Of a stretch of 64,000 nucleotides of DNA, positions 22,658 to 33,243 are shown one piece after another. The translations under genes and the position numbers were made by a program. Within the stretch, counting starts at the first letter, position 1. Each line of letters starts with the position of its first letter. The stretch spans positions 4,977,015-5,041,014 of the forward strand of contig NW_021167080.1 in the NCBI RefSeq assembly GCF_003711515.1, written 5' to 3'. The stretch is from Sodiomyces alkalinus F11. Lineage: Eukaryota; Ascomycota; Sordariomycetes; Glomerellales; Plectosphaerellaceae. The notes beneath the pieces are model-generated. The model searched no databases. It was given only the letters and a program-made list of their open reading frames with translations, and had not been told where the DNA came from.

Positions 22658-25600
22658 TCATCTGGTCTTCCGCCGCCGCCGCCTCTTCCTATCATCATCT
22701 TCATCCCCATCATCACTATCCACGTTATTAAGTCTTCCGATTGGTGTCACTCCTACAATCACATCCCGAATAACGTCCGCCCAGTGTTTCCGTCCCGAAA
22801 GCAGCCCTTCCATATCGCTTGCTAGCCTCTGTATCACATCGTTATCCGTACCTGCCACGCCCCATGTCCCGCGCACGTCCCAGTCCCCTGGATGCCGTGG
22901 GCGATACTCGAAGCTGCCTCGGCGTACCCTTGGAGGGTGTGTCGAGTACCATGTGCCGTCGAGAGGTCGCCCCTGCGAATCAAACCGATCAGGGAGGACC
23001 TCCACCCCGTCGTCACTGTCATCGTCCAGGGAACTATCAGATGCGTGGCGGCGTCGGACGACCGGTCGGTTGGACGACGGGTCCGAGGTTCGGCGGTGCG
23101 TAGGGGCCGTCCGGAGGGTGGCCAGTTGCGCTTCAGTGAGAGCCGGTGGCTGAAAGCGGGATGTGTCCTCGGCGGCCTCCTCCTCCTCGTGCTCCTGTTG
23201 CTGTTGCTGTTGGTGATGGAACTCGAGAGTAGCAGCCGACTTGGGCGACAAAGGTCCCCAGCTCACGGACTTTGTGGTAGCGAGAGGCGGGGGTGGCAAC
23301 CTGAGTCCTCTTGTCGACTCAGATGGTGCGGACTCGGAACGATGGTGTAGTTGGCCGTTTAGCCGCCTCCGTGCTAGACCATCTACGACCTTTTGTCAGT
23401 GCAAAGTCCAGACCCATAAGAACGCACGAGAAAGATCAAAATTTGTTTCTTTTTTTATGTTTAGGAGAAAGGGGGGAGAAAAAAAAATCGAACCAAAAAC
23501 ACTCAGATCGACGCACCATTGCCCGTAGCAACTGGCGGTGGCGCGTCTCGGACTCTGGCATCTTCTTGTACTGGAGTGGTGCGGGATGTTTCATCACTCA
23601 CTTGGTCAGGCCCGAGTCTGCCACCGGCCGGGCCCGCCGGCCCGGGTCCAGCGGGCGGCCCACCAGGGGTAGGCGGCGGGAAGCCCCCGGCACCTCCAGA
23701 GGCGGTCGGCGGAGGTCCCGGCGGGGGATACCCACCATAGTCTTGCGGATGGTATGATGGGTACGGATCATGGCCGGGCATGCTCGCATAGTCAGGGTTG
23801 ACGTTGTGGTTCAGCGGGGGGTAACCGGGGCCACCCTGTGATGGTGGCGGCGGCGGCGGATAGTAGGCTCCCCCGGAAGCATGAGGAGGGGATGGAGGAT
23901 GGCCATAATCGTCATAGTACGGGTTTTGATTGGCCTCATCCTCGTAACCTGGGATACGGTACAATCAGCTTTGTTCAATCGCTCAAGGGTCATGATCCGT
24001 AGGATCCAAGATGGTTCTCACGTCTTCGGTCCCTGTCCCGACGTCGCCGTGATCGATCTCGATCTCTTGCGTAGTCCGTGTCCACGGACGGATCCCTTTG
24101 TCTCCCTTTCCCCCGACGCTCCGCATCTTCCTCGGCCTCCTTCTCCCTCTCCTTCCTTCTCTTGTATTCCTTGATGCCTATAGCCGCCGCCCCGGTGCCT
24201 ACAGCGGCTGCGGCCATGTTCCTCAACCGGCTGCGGCTGCGGCCCTTGCCGCCATCGTCGGATGCATCTGACTGGTCGTGAGAACGGCGTCGGCGATGTC
24301 GACGCCGTTGTCGTTCGTCGGCCGACTCGTAGTCGTAGTCAGAGGGGGGATACGGAGGCCGTGACGGAGGGAGCGGGTCTTTCCCGTATTCAACTAATCC
24401 TAGCTCGCGATCAGCAGGGGTTGGCTCCCCATGGAGAGATCTGGCCTCGGACCTGCTACGGGATCGGCGGCGGCGGGACCTGGAGCGTTCGCGCCGCCGC
24501 AGCTCCTTCTCGTATTCTTCGTCGCTGAGCTCCCGTTCCTCGCCTTCTTCTTTCCTGTCCTTCCGCTTTTGATAGAGCTTGGTGGCCGCCCCTCCGGCGA
24601 GGCCGGCGGCTACCACCTCCGCACCCTGACGGATTCTCGACTTGGACCGCGATCTTCCTTTGGACTTGCTGCGGAAATGTTGAACCAAGCCCGTAGTTGC
24701 GGCCGTGGCCGCTGCGACCCTGGCGATGGACTTGCTTCGGCTGCGCTTTCTGTCGCGATCGTTGCTCCGCGAACGTGAGGAGGAATACCCACGGTCCGAA
24801 TACCGGGTACGGCTCCTGCCTCTGCCGGCCTCTTCCTTCTTGACTTTGTGGTCTTGGTAGTACTTGGCGGCACCGGCAATGGCCAGAGCGGCGGCAGCGA
24901 CGCCCAGGCCCGTCTTCAATTTAGAGCGAGACGAAGAGCGGGAGCGAGAGCGGGAGCGAGACCTACGCCTCCCTCGGCCAAAGCGGTCGTCGAGTCTGTC
25001 GATACCGCCCTCGCCCCGATGACGGGAGCGGGAGCGGGAGCGGGATCGAGAGCCCCAGCGTTCCTGATAGGCGCTGCGAGCTCGTCTGATCCCCTCTGAG
25101 CCGAGGGCACCGAGAGCAGCGCCGGCGAGTACCTTGCTTCCTCGGTTGGGAGCGACCTCGCCATGCCTGTCTTTTCTGCTAGCCAGCAGTGCGGCGACGC
25201 CGGCGCCGGCGAGGGCACCGCCGGCCAAGTGGCGACGTTGGTGTTCGGGACTAGGAGTACGGTCCCGAACAATGGTCTTGCGTCGGTACCAATACTCCTC
25301 ATCGTCACTGGGGTAGTCTCGGTAGTCACGATGACGGCCGCGACGGTCCCTATAATATTCATCATCACGATGATAGGCCCCTACTTCCTTGGAGTCGCGG
25401 CGGTAGTAATAATCGTCGTCCCGGGGGTCTCGGCGGGCCAGTTCGCGGGCATGATCTCGCTCTCGGACAACCATGACACCAGGATTCTCGCGGTTAACGA
25501 CGACCGGGGACGGAGTGGGTGGATCCTGAATTATGATCTTCTGAGGTTCCGGGGCAGGTTGTCGGATGACAATCGGGGGCTGAGGAATGGGGGGCGGACT

Positions 25601-26194
25601 CAAAGGAGCATAATACTCGGTCTCTTTGCGGTATCGCTCAATCTCGGGACCAGGGCAGTCCTCGCGGCGCTCTTCGTAACGTTTCTCAACTATGACATCG
25701 CCATCTTCGCGGTGCTCAACGCGTTTCTCCAGGCGAACATCCGGTTCCGTTTCCTGCGGTGGGTCAGGAACGGAAGGGTCTCGTTCCCGCGGTCGGCCTC
25801 GGTCCTCGTCGCGGTCGCGGTCGCGGTCACGGGCAGCCTGCGAGCGGCGATCCCAGTCGCGCGGGGAATAGGGCTCGCGCTCCACTTCCTTCTCATAGTA
25901 GTAGCGAGAATCCCGATAGACGTCGCGATCACGATCTCGGGGGCGGTAAGGATACTCGTGTTCTCCTCCACGATTGTCGTAAGCCGAGCGGGGTCGGTCT
26001 AGCTCGCGAGTCTCTCGAGTGTCAAGGAGATCGCGACCATGGCGGCCCGAGTAATGGGACGGGCGGTCGTCGTCGTCATCAACAGGTCCGGCGCGGCCGG
26101 AATTTACCTTGTAGCGCCGGATAGTGGGAGAGCGGTAGACTTCATCATCGACGGGGTCGTCTAGATACACGCGGGAAGACTCCCGGTAGGCCAT
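22658..26194 (-). CDS. RS/RD-rich DUF3824-type protein
   Basis: Exons are 26194-24022, 23948-23517 and 23382-22658, giving 1109 residues. Frame continuity across both junctions is exact: the RDRRR end joins YEDEANQNPYYDD, and VATGN plus a split Asp joins GLARRRLNGQL. The N-terminal half is strongly charged (RD, RE and Tyr-rich tracts). The middle has repeated Gly/Ala hydrophobic blocks (HLAGGALAGAGVAALLASR, VLAGAALGALGSEGIRRARS, GLGVAAAALAIAGAAKYYQ, VVAAGLAGGAATKLYQKRK), each followed by RSRSRS runs, which is the arrangement of fungal DUF3824 proteins. A Pro/Gly/Tyr-rich segment, a His/Gln tract and a C-terminal part (GDWDVRGTWGVAGTDNDV) follow. Function is unknown. The glycine-alanine blocks could insert into or lie on membranes. 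Confidence 0.83.
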
Positions 26195-28508
26195 TGCTGG
26201 CCCTGTGATGTTCGGATGTTCGTATGTTGGTAGGTCTAAGGTGAGATAAATTACGACGACGTATGTGACGTCAATAAGGTTGCTAATGAGGGTTGAAAAA
26301 AAAAAAAAGAAAAAAAAAACAGGTTGGGAAGAGCGTTGAAGTCGCTAACGCATATGAAAACCAGACAAGCCACACACAAGGATAGCCAGGTGGGTTGAAG
26401 AGGTGAAGTTAAGTGGAAGAGTGGAAGTAAGTTATGTCGAGATGAAAGACGACAAGGTCGTGGGGGGTGCGGGCGGGGGAGAAGAGAAAAGAAAAGAAGG
26501 GATGAAAGAGTCAACGAGAGGGGTCGGAATGAACGGGAAGGGGGTTGTCATCCAAGCCTCAGTCCGCAGCAGTCAGAGTCCAGGTCGTCCCTCCCTTTCC
26601 CTGTCCTTGTTCTTGGTCCTGTCGGAAAGACCAGCTGTAGGGCTCTTTCCCTTGCGCCTCCTCGTGCCCCATCTCTGCCGTCATACCCCCACCAAGGTTC
26701 CAACGGCCATTGAGTGTGACTTTGCCAAGGTTCCTGGCCAAGGTGCTCCGAATGCTGGGTACAAAGGTACATGGAGACCCTACCAAGCTTACCTTAAGGT
26801 ACTTACCTTACTTACCTATGTATGTACCTGACCCAGTACGGAAGGTTCGACGTAGCCTGACCGGTAATAATGATTAAGGTACTCTAAGGTATAGCGACGG
26901 ATGAGGACGACTGGCGGTGGCTGCCTCCAATACCTACCTTAAGGTACCTGAACAAACATAACAAGACACACTAAACACGTGAGACTGAGACCCGGGATAG
27001 GTAAGGTACCTAGGTAGTGGACCATCATAAAAACGCCCCACCTTCCTGTCACCTGTCTCCCAATGTCTCTCTCATCGCATTCCGCAGAATCTCGCTCTAT
27101 AATATTGTCACCCGACTGTCTTCGCATAGGCTTGCCACGGACGCCAGGTTTTCTCAGCCGACCCCCTGAGATGCTTCGTCGTAGCTGGTGGTCATTTCAT
27201 ATGGTGCGAATTCTCGAAATCCCTTGACAGTCTTTGGCTCTGTTTCGAGGCACGGGCCGAACCAGCTTGCTGAACGCCCCTCAGAACGACCGTTTGCGGC
27301 CACACGCAGACGAAGTGTGACAGGGGCACAGTCTGGCGGATGATGCTCCCAAGATAAACTGTTGGATACCAATGGGGAGTTTCCGGTCGTCGGGATTGAC
27401 CCACAATCGGACCACACTGATATCTTGGCCGGCTCCGATGCCATACCGCTGTCCGACCTCGGGAACTCCCATCCAAGCATATTGCTTGGGAAATGCGTTC
27501 ACTATTATGGGCCGATAGTCCCGATACTCAGCTACTCCAATCATGGTTCGGCACAGGACCGAGTTTTCATGCGTCCCGAGCTTTGGTGTAGGATCGTAGT
27601 ACATCGTCCTAGAAACTCAAGGCTCGTCCTTCCTCACCTGGTGCGTCGGGGTTCTCTCGAGATACCAGGCTAGACTAACAACGGCCGAATCGACGATGGA
27701 GGACGAAGAGGCAACTCATAGCAAATCGAGGGACATTGTCTTCGAGGCTGTCGCAACCCACACATCCTTAGAAGAGCACGTAATATCCGTGCCGACGAAC
27801 AACGAGTTTTAATATTGATCATTTTGTTCTCGTTTAATCATTATTATCGACGAGCTATGCGCCTTACTTGCCTGACTCCTTGCATATCCTCCTACTGCTG
27901 CTGGGCAGGGACAACGGGAAAGCGATACGCAAGGTACTTGATGTTTATGAGCAAGGAGTAGGGTGTAAAAGTGGTATCGAGCCATGGAAGGGATCGTCTG
28001 AGAAGTATATGCCTATGCCGCTTACGGTCCTGGCTTCTGCCGCACACTGTGATATCGGTCATCGGTTGGCCTAGAAAGTGGTTTTCTTAGGTAGATCACC
28101 TCACGGAGCGAATACCTAAGTGGAAAGGTTGTAATTAAAAACACTCACCATCCCGAGTGGGCAGGTAGGTAAGTCGCGCGGAAGGAAGACATCGCTTCTC
28201 CTGCGACATACACTTACACAGCAGAACTGTCTCTCCCCCTGAAATAAGTAGGATGCAAGATCGACGGAATGGTCTCCGTGGTCGTCTGCACATCTCCCTC
28301 CATCTCGACTTCTACTGCTGTGCATGCCAGCTGATCTGTCACAATAACACGATATCATCTCCCAGCTGGTCACCATCTGAACCCATCCTCATGTGTATGG
28401 CCATGGACCGAGCCAACTCGCGGTCCATGTGATGTGATGGATGGGCAACTAAGTCAAGGAGTCTCTTAAAAAAGAGCTATTATTCAATCCCAATTACCCA
28501 GGTCTGGG
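26195..28508. other. Gene-poor 2.3-kb spacer
   Basis: This carries the promoter of the DUF3824-type gene (A-rich at 26297-26319) and dense GGTACCT and CCTTAAGGTA words at 26765-27020. A minus-strand frame at 27281-27604 has protein-like composition (for example DYRPIIVNAFPKQYAWMG) but no recognisable family, a doubtful start and no clean splice partner, so it is not called a gene. The rest has nothing recognisable. Confidence 0.4.
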
Positions 28509-29919
28509 GTTGTCCTCAATCCAATCTCTCTACGTTTCTACCACAATGATCCCGCCTCGATCCGTCAAAATATCGCCAACCTGCACCACGTCGCCCTGAA
28601 CACCGACGTCGACAACCATCTCGACCTTGCCATTGCCCCTGAACACATCGCAGCGTTCCAAGCCCTCGGCCTCGGCGGTGATGTACTGCACAAAAATCTC
28701 GGCTCGGATCTCAAGTCCGAAGGCCAGCTCGGAGAATACCAATCCGCCCAGGGTCTCCCCGACCTCTCCTGGTTCGAGGAGTACCATTCGTATGACGGCC
28801 ATCTGCAGTACTTAAAGGACCTGCACTCCGCCTTCCCCAACCAGTCGGAGATCATTGTCTCTGGCGAGTTGTATGAGGGCCGTCCTATTCAAGGTATTCA
28901 CATCTGGGGTGCCGCAGGCAAGGGTGCCAACCCCGCCGTTCTCTGGCACGGCACCGTTCAAGCTCGCGAGTGGATCACTCCCAAGGTGAGTCGCCAGCTA
29001 CACATTTTGGAGCATGCCACCGCAAGGGGGATGGGGAGAGGGAGAGGCAAGAAAAGAAAAGAAAGGAAAGGAAAGAAACAAAAAGCCACGAATTGGTGCT
29101 AATCTCACGCAGACCACGGAATACCTCACTTTCCAGCTGATCTCCGGATACTTGGATGGAACAACCGAGGTCGTAGACATTGTCGACAGCTACGACTTGT
29201 ATGTCTTCCCGGTCGTCAACTCCGACGGTAAGGGTTTCTCCTACCATTCACAGTATGGGTCGTAGTTCTTGCTTTCTTCTTCTTCTTTTTCTCTTCGCCC
29301 GGCTCACAAATCGCCAGGCTTCGTCTACTCGTGCAAGACGGGATCGCCTATGGCGCAAATCCCGCCAGCCGCGCGACGGCGCGTCCTGCATCGGCACCGA
29401 CATCAACCGAAACTGGCCCTACAAGTGGCAAGTCAGCGGGGGCGCCTCCTCCGACCCCTGCGACGAGACGTACAGGGGCGAGGAGTCTGGCGACACGCCC
29501 GATCTACAGGGGATCGTCAGCCTCGTCGACGAGCTCGCTCGCCGCCGGCCAGGGCATCCAGCAGTACGTCGACTGGCACAGCTTCGGATAGTACATCCTC
29601 CTCCCCTTCGGATACGACTGCGACGCCGTGACCGACACACAGGAGGAACAGCTAGAGTTCGCGGCCTCGGCTGCCGAGATCATCGAAGCGCAGGGTGGCA
29701 CCGCCTACACGCACGGAGCCAGCTGCGGCCATCTCTACCCGACTACCGGGAGCAGCGTTGACTATCTCGCCGCCGTGGCGGGCGCGCAGCTCGCGTGGAC
29801 GGTGGAGCTGCGTCCCGACAGCAGTTTGGTGGGGGGCTTGTGCTGCCGGCTGAGGAAATCCTGCCTACTGTCTCTGAAATCCGGGAGGCTCCAAGTGGTT
29901 GCTTGCCAACCAGCAATAA
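28509..29919 (+). pseudogene. Decayed M14 metallocarboxypeptidase (carboxypeptidase A-like)
   Basis: Remains of a secreted zinc carboxypeptidase. A propeptide-like region (DPASIRQNIANLHHVAL, then WFEEYHSYDGHLQYL) leads into the catalytic domain. The zinc ligands in HGTVQAREWI, the substrate Arg in GTDINRNWPYKW, the third zinc ligand in QYVDWHSFG and the catalytic Glu in WTVELRPD are all present, but lie in different frames. Two introns are still recognisable (28986-29112 and 29228-29317). Breaks are frame shifts at about 29335, 29536, 29825 and 29892, and an in-frame TAG at 29589-29591 (probably CAG originally). No start codon or signal peptide is visible before 28509. The expected end (KWLLANQQ, TAA 29917-29919) is in yet another frame. 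Retained introns show it is not a retrocopy. Confidence 0.88.
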
Positions 29920-31188
29920 CCACGCCAAGTACGGGAAATACGGGAAATAGGCCCAGGAGGCTGGGTTTGGTTGAGGTAACAACCATCTGTATTGATATGT
30001 ATATACATGTGAACGGGACGATAGGACGATATAAATGCACATGAACTTGGTCCCATTCTATCCGCAAGACCGGAGCTGTTGTATGCCACTCCGAGGCTTA
30101 GATCCGCATCGCGTACCTAGCTTGTAGCCCAGTTAGCAACTCCAATCTGGCACTTCATTAGAAGATGGAAAGGGAAGAGATGGAGCGAAGAGTCAGAATT
30201 TTCAGTGTGAATAAAATAATCATGGAAAGATCATAGACTGTGTAACATAGGTATGGTTCATCATTCAGGTTTAGGATGTAAAAAAAAATCAAAATCGGGG
30301 AGATTTTACTTACTTGCAGCACTTTGGCAGGAGTGTTTGCTCTCTGATGAAGGTGTTTGAGAGAAGAAAGGGAAGAGAAATAAAATCGTTGGCAAGGAGG
30401 TTTTTTAACGTGGTTGGCCTCGCCGACATTATTAGTAAGCACCCGTTTTCGGATACCAACCCATTGGATCCCACATCTCCGACTTCCGGACGTCTACTCC
30501 GTCTAAGCTCCGACAGTGTTCCCCGTGAGATTTGCTGCAATGAACTGATCTTCATTGTCGTTTTCAAACAATATGTCAACGATGTTGTTTGTCGGTCGCT
30601 CAAATTCGGGGACAGCGGAATCGGTCGGTATTCTCAACCCAGTCGTGAGCCTCGTTCCTCTTTCCGGACTCGGCGCACATGCCCAGAGAGTTGGTCCCAT
30701 GACTATCTCTGCCCCCAAAGGTTGATATATGCTCGGAGACCAGAAATGATGGATCAAAGACAAACGTTGCAGTTGGTAGGATACAAAGTACTTGAAGTCG
30801 AAAAATCTATCGACCCTCCGAGTACGTAGTCAACAGACACGAGAAGCTGCCTGTGACAGTGACAGGAGGCTCGTTCTTGATATACCCATCACAACAGGCC
30901 ACAGTCAGAGCGATTGTCTTCCCAGAGAAAGGTTGTGCCGTGGGGAGCGTAGTCGGTGGTCAGTGAGACGCCCTATGTTGCGCTTCGGAGGTGCGGTGGT
31001 GACACAAATCGACCGTATACGCGTACTGCCTTGCGTGCGTACCTACAGACATGTTTGCGTAGGTAACTACCCCGTAGGCCGGATCAAGCGGGTTGGGGCC
31101 CATAAGCGTCGGGCGCCTCGACGACGACCTGTGAGTCTCGACCCGGTGGGATGGATGACCATACAAAGCGTAACGAGACTGGGTTCTT
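29920..31188. other. Spacer between the carboxypeptidase pseudogene and TEN1
   Basis: 1.3 kb without a supported gene. Overlapping frames at 30310-30830 on both strands show no known domain and no consistent codon bias. It includes the 3' flank of TEN1. Confidence 0.4.
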
Positions 31189-31654
31189 TTACGATTTCAA
31201 AGATCTTTCATATCTCCGAATATCAAAGGGCCCGGCGGGCCAGAGCAACAGGGCCTGGACATAAGCGTCACGAGAGTCTCTACGAGGCGCCTGGCCGAGA
31301 GCTCCCGCGGTAAGGTAGCCAATAACGTTGAGCCACTCGCCGACACGAGTGTGTTCTGCTGTGATATTTTCTAGTATGAGATCGGTCTGAACGAAGACGT
31401 TGGTATCGGATCCATGGGGGGACTCGTGTTTCAATATGAGAATGGCCGTGGTTGGTAGGTATGAGCTGACACTGGACGAGTGCGCACATTAGCCAAAGCC
31501 ATCCATCCATTGAAGTCGATGGGCCCAACCGGATGCCGAAAATGAGGCCCAAAGGCACGGCATACCATCCCAAAAAGCGGACTTTCTCACCAACATTCTT
31601 CGTTGGTAATTCCCCCAGAAGATAAATCCGAGAGGGTACAGGGCCTCGTGACAT
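31189..31654 (-). CDS. TEN1: Ten1, OB-fold subunit of the telomeric CST complex
   Basis: Ten1 binds Stn1 in the CST complex that protects single-stranded telomere ends. Two exons, 31654-31566 and 31471-31189 (94-nt intron, donor GTATGC, acceptor TCCAG), give 123 residues, the usual small size. The fungal Ten1 pattern is clear: MSRGPVPSRIYLLGELPTKN, then VGEKVRFLG joined through a split Cys codon to VSSYLPTTAILILKHE, followed by NVFVQTDLILENITAEHTRVGEWLNVIGYL. The last strand and helix are YVQALLLWPAGPFDIRRYERSL. The gene is easy to miss because each exon alone is short. It lies head-to-head with SNF7/VPS32, 608 bp apart. The identification rests on remembered family pattern rather than a search. 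Confidence 0.87.
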
Positions 31655-32262
31655 GGCTTGAGGACCAGCGAAGCTCGGTCATGGTGAATTTTTATGTGGA
31701 AAACCACCTCTAAAACAACATCAGGGAAAGAAAGGCCTTGGTCGAGAATGAACTAGATGACTAATTATATCACATGATATGTCCCGGCGGCAAAAGTCCG
31801 GACTTGCTTTGCTCAGTGCTTCGCGTGTCACATGAGTGGAGGCAGCCCCCAAAGGTTGCATCATACCTATCTGCGAACCTACAACGTACTCGCCTACTCG
31901 CCTACTCCGTACAAACTTAAAGCCCGATTATCTCCCACCACTAGGCATCTTACCCCCAGCGGACCAGCCTGGCTACTTCTATCCACCAACGCCCCATCCA
32001 TCGCGAAGAAACAAGATCTGGCATCAAGCGCTGTTTCTGGCGTGTTCAGGCCCGTAATAGACGTCTTTTCCTTCCCGGTTTTCGTCCCACGGATCCTGGA
32101 GTGACGGCCCTCTTAACAGTCGAGTCTCCATACCCCGCGCCCCGGGGATAGATCGCCTGAACGATATCCTCCATCGAGCAACAGCCTCTTTCCGGTGTTT
32201 TTCGACGGACCTCCTGAATCCACCTAATCGATCGTCCCCGTTACCACGTATCGCTTATCACC
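31655..32262. promoter_or_regulatory. Divergent promoter between TEN1 and SNF7/VPS32
   Basis: A 608-bp head-to-head spacer that must hold both promoters. The SNF7 side is C-rich (32110-32200). A near-duplicated CGCCTACT occurs at 31890-31905. No definite TATA box. Confidence 0.4.
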
Positions 32263-33243
32263 ATGTCGAGCTGGCTGTCTTGGTGGGGCGGGGCCGCCAA
32301 CCAGAAGCAGAAGCAGGCGAAGGTGAAGGAGGCGGTGGTCGGCTTGAGGGCACATAAGGATATGTTGGAAAAGAAGGCAGCATACCTCCAGACACAAGTC
32401 GATGAGCTGGAAGCCCAGACAAAGGCCGCCCTCAAGAGAGATCCCAATGGTAAGGGGGGTTTTTTTTTTCCTTTCTCGTGGTGACATTCATCCTTTCACC
32501 GTTCATTATCACCCGGGATTAGCTGACCTGGAATGTTCACAACCAAACAGAGGCGAAGCGACTCGTTGCGCGCAAACTGCGCAAGGAGAAGGAACGGCAG
32601 CAGGTTGTCAACTCGATACAGTCGATGGAGTCCCAAGAGATGGCTCTCAACCGAGCCACGGCCACCCGAGACGAGGTCCAGGCCACTCAGAAGGTCACGG
32701 ACGCTATGAAGCTGATTAACAAGGATATCTCGGTGGACAAGGTGGACGCCATGATGTATGTTGATAATCTCTTCTCCCTTTTTGTTAGGCTTGTTTTGTG
32801 CGAGGATTACATTTGGATGGCAAGTTGCTGACACCTTCAATACAGGGAGAGTCTACGGGAGCAAAACGCGGCCAACGAAGAAATTGCCCAGATGTTGGGC
32901 ACGCCAGTTGGGGACATGCAAGACGAGGACGAGCTGGAAGAGGAGCTGGAGAGGATGCGGCAGGAACAGGTCGACGAGGAGATGCTCAAGACGGGGACGG
33001 TACCCGTGTCGGACAAGATCAAGGATCTCCCTTCGGCGGCCACGGGCGAGCGTATGTTATCCCCCGAGGAGGGCTTTATGCTTTACATCTCCCCTCCCCC
33101 CCCCCCCCCCCCCCCCCCCCCCCGGACAACGCGGAAATGCTAAGTCGTTGCAAACGACAACCACAGTCAAGAGAAAGACGGCGCCGCAGGAATCCGAGGA
33201 AGAAGCCGAGCTGCGCAGACTGCAGGCCGAAATGGCCATGTGA
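32263..33243 (+). CDS. SNF7: ESCRT-III subunit Snf7/Vps32
   Basis: Snf7 polymerises on endosomal membranes to drive multivesicular body budding, with Vps4 disassembling it. Four exons, 32263-32449, 32551-32755, 32846-33051 and 33167-33243, give 224 residues, the normal family length. Exon junctions are all in frame (DPN-E-AKRL, DAM-M-ESLRE, TGE-L-KRK). The N-terminal basic helices (QKQKQAKVKEAVVGLRAHKDMLEKK) are followed by a long helical core, then the acidic EDELEEELERMRQEQVDEEML. The C-terminal EEEAELRRLQAEMAM is the MIM-type helix recognised by Vps4. The third intron contains an exceptional C28 run. It is divergent from TEN1. Confidence 0.92.
33096..33123 (+). repeat. C28 homopolymer inside SNF7 intron 3
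   Basis: Twenty-eight consecutive C residues, preceded by CCCCT, in the 115-nt third intron of SNF7, 44 nt or more from either splice site. Confidence 0.9.

Noticed and set aside
29228..29919. Possibility that the peptidase breaks are introns
   Set aside because: Family-conserved residues continue on both sides of the TAG and of each shift with no room for an intron and no GT/AG pair.
30314..30829. 171-codon frame (plus) and overlapping minus frames
   Set aside because: Frames overlap on both strands without domain signal; treated as spacer.
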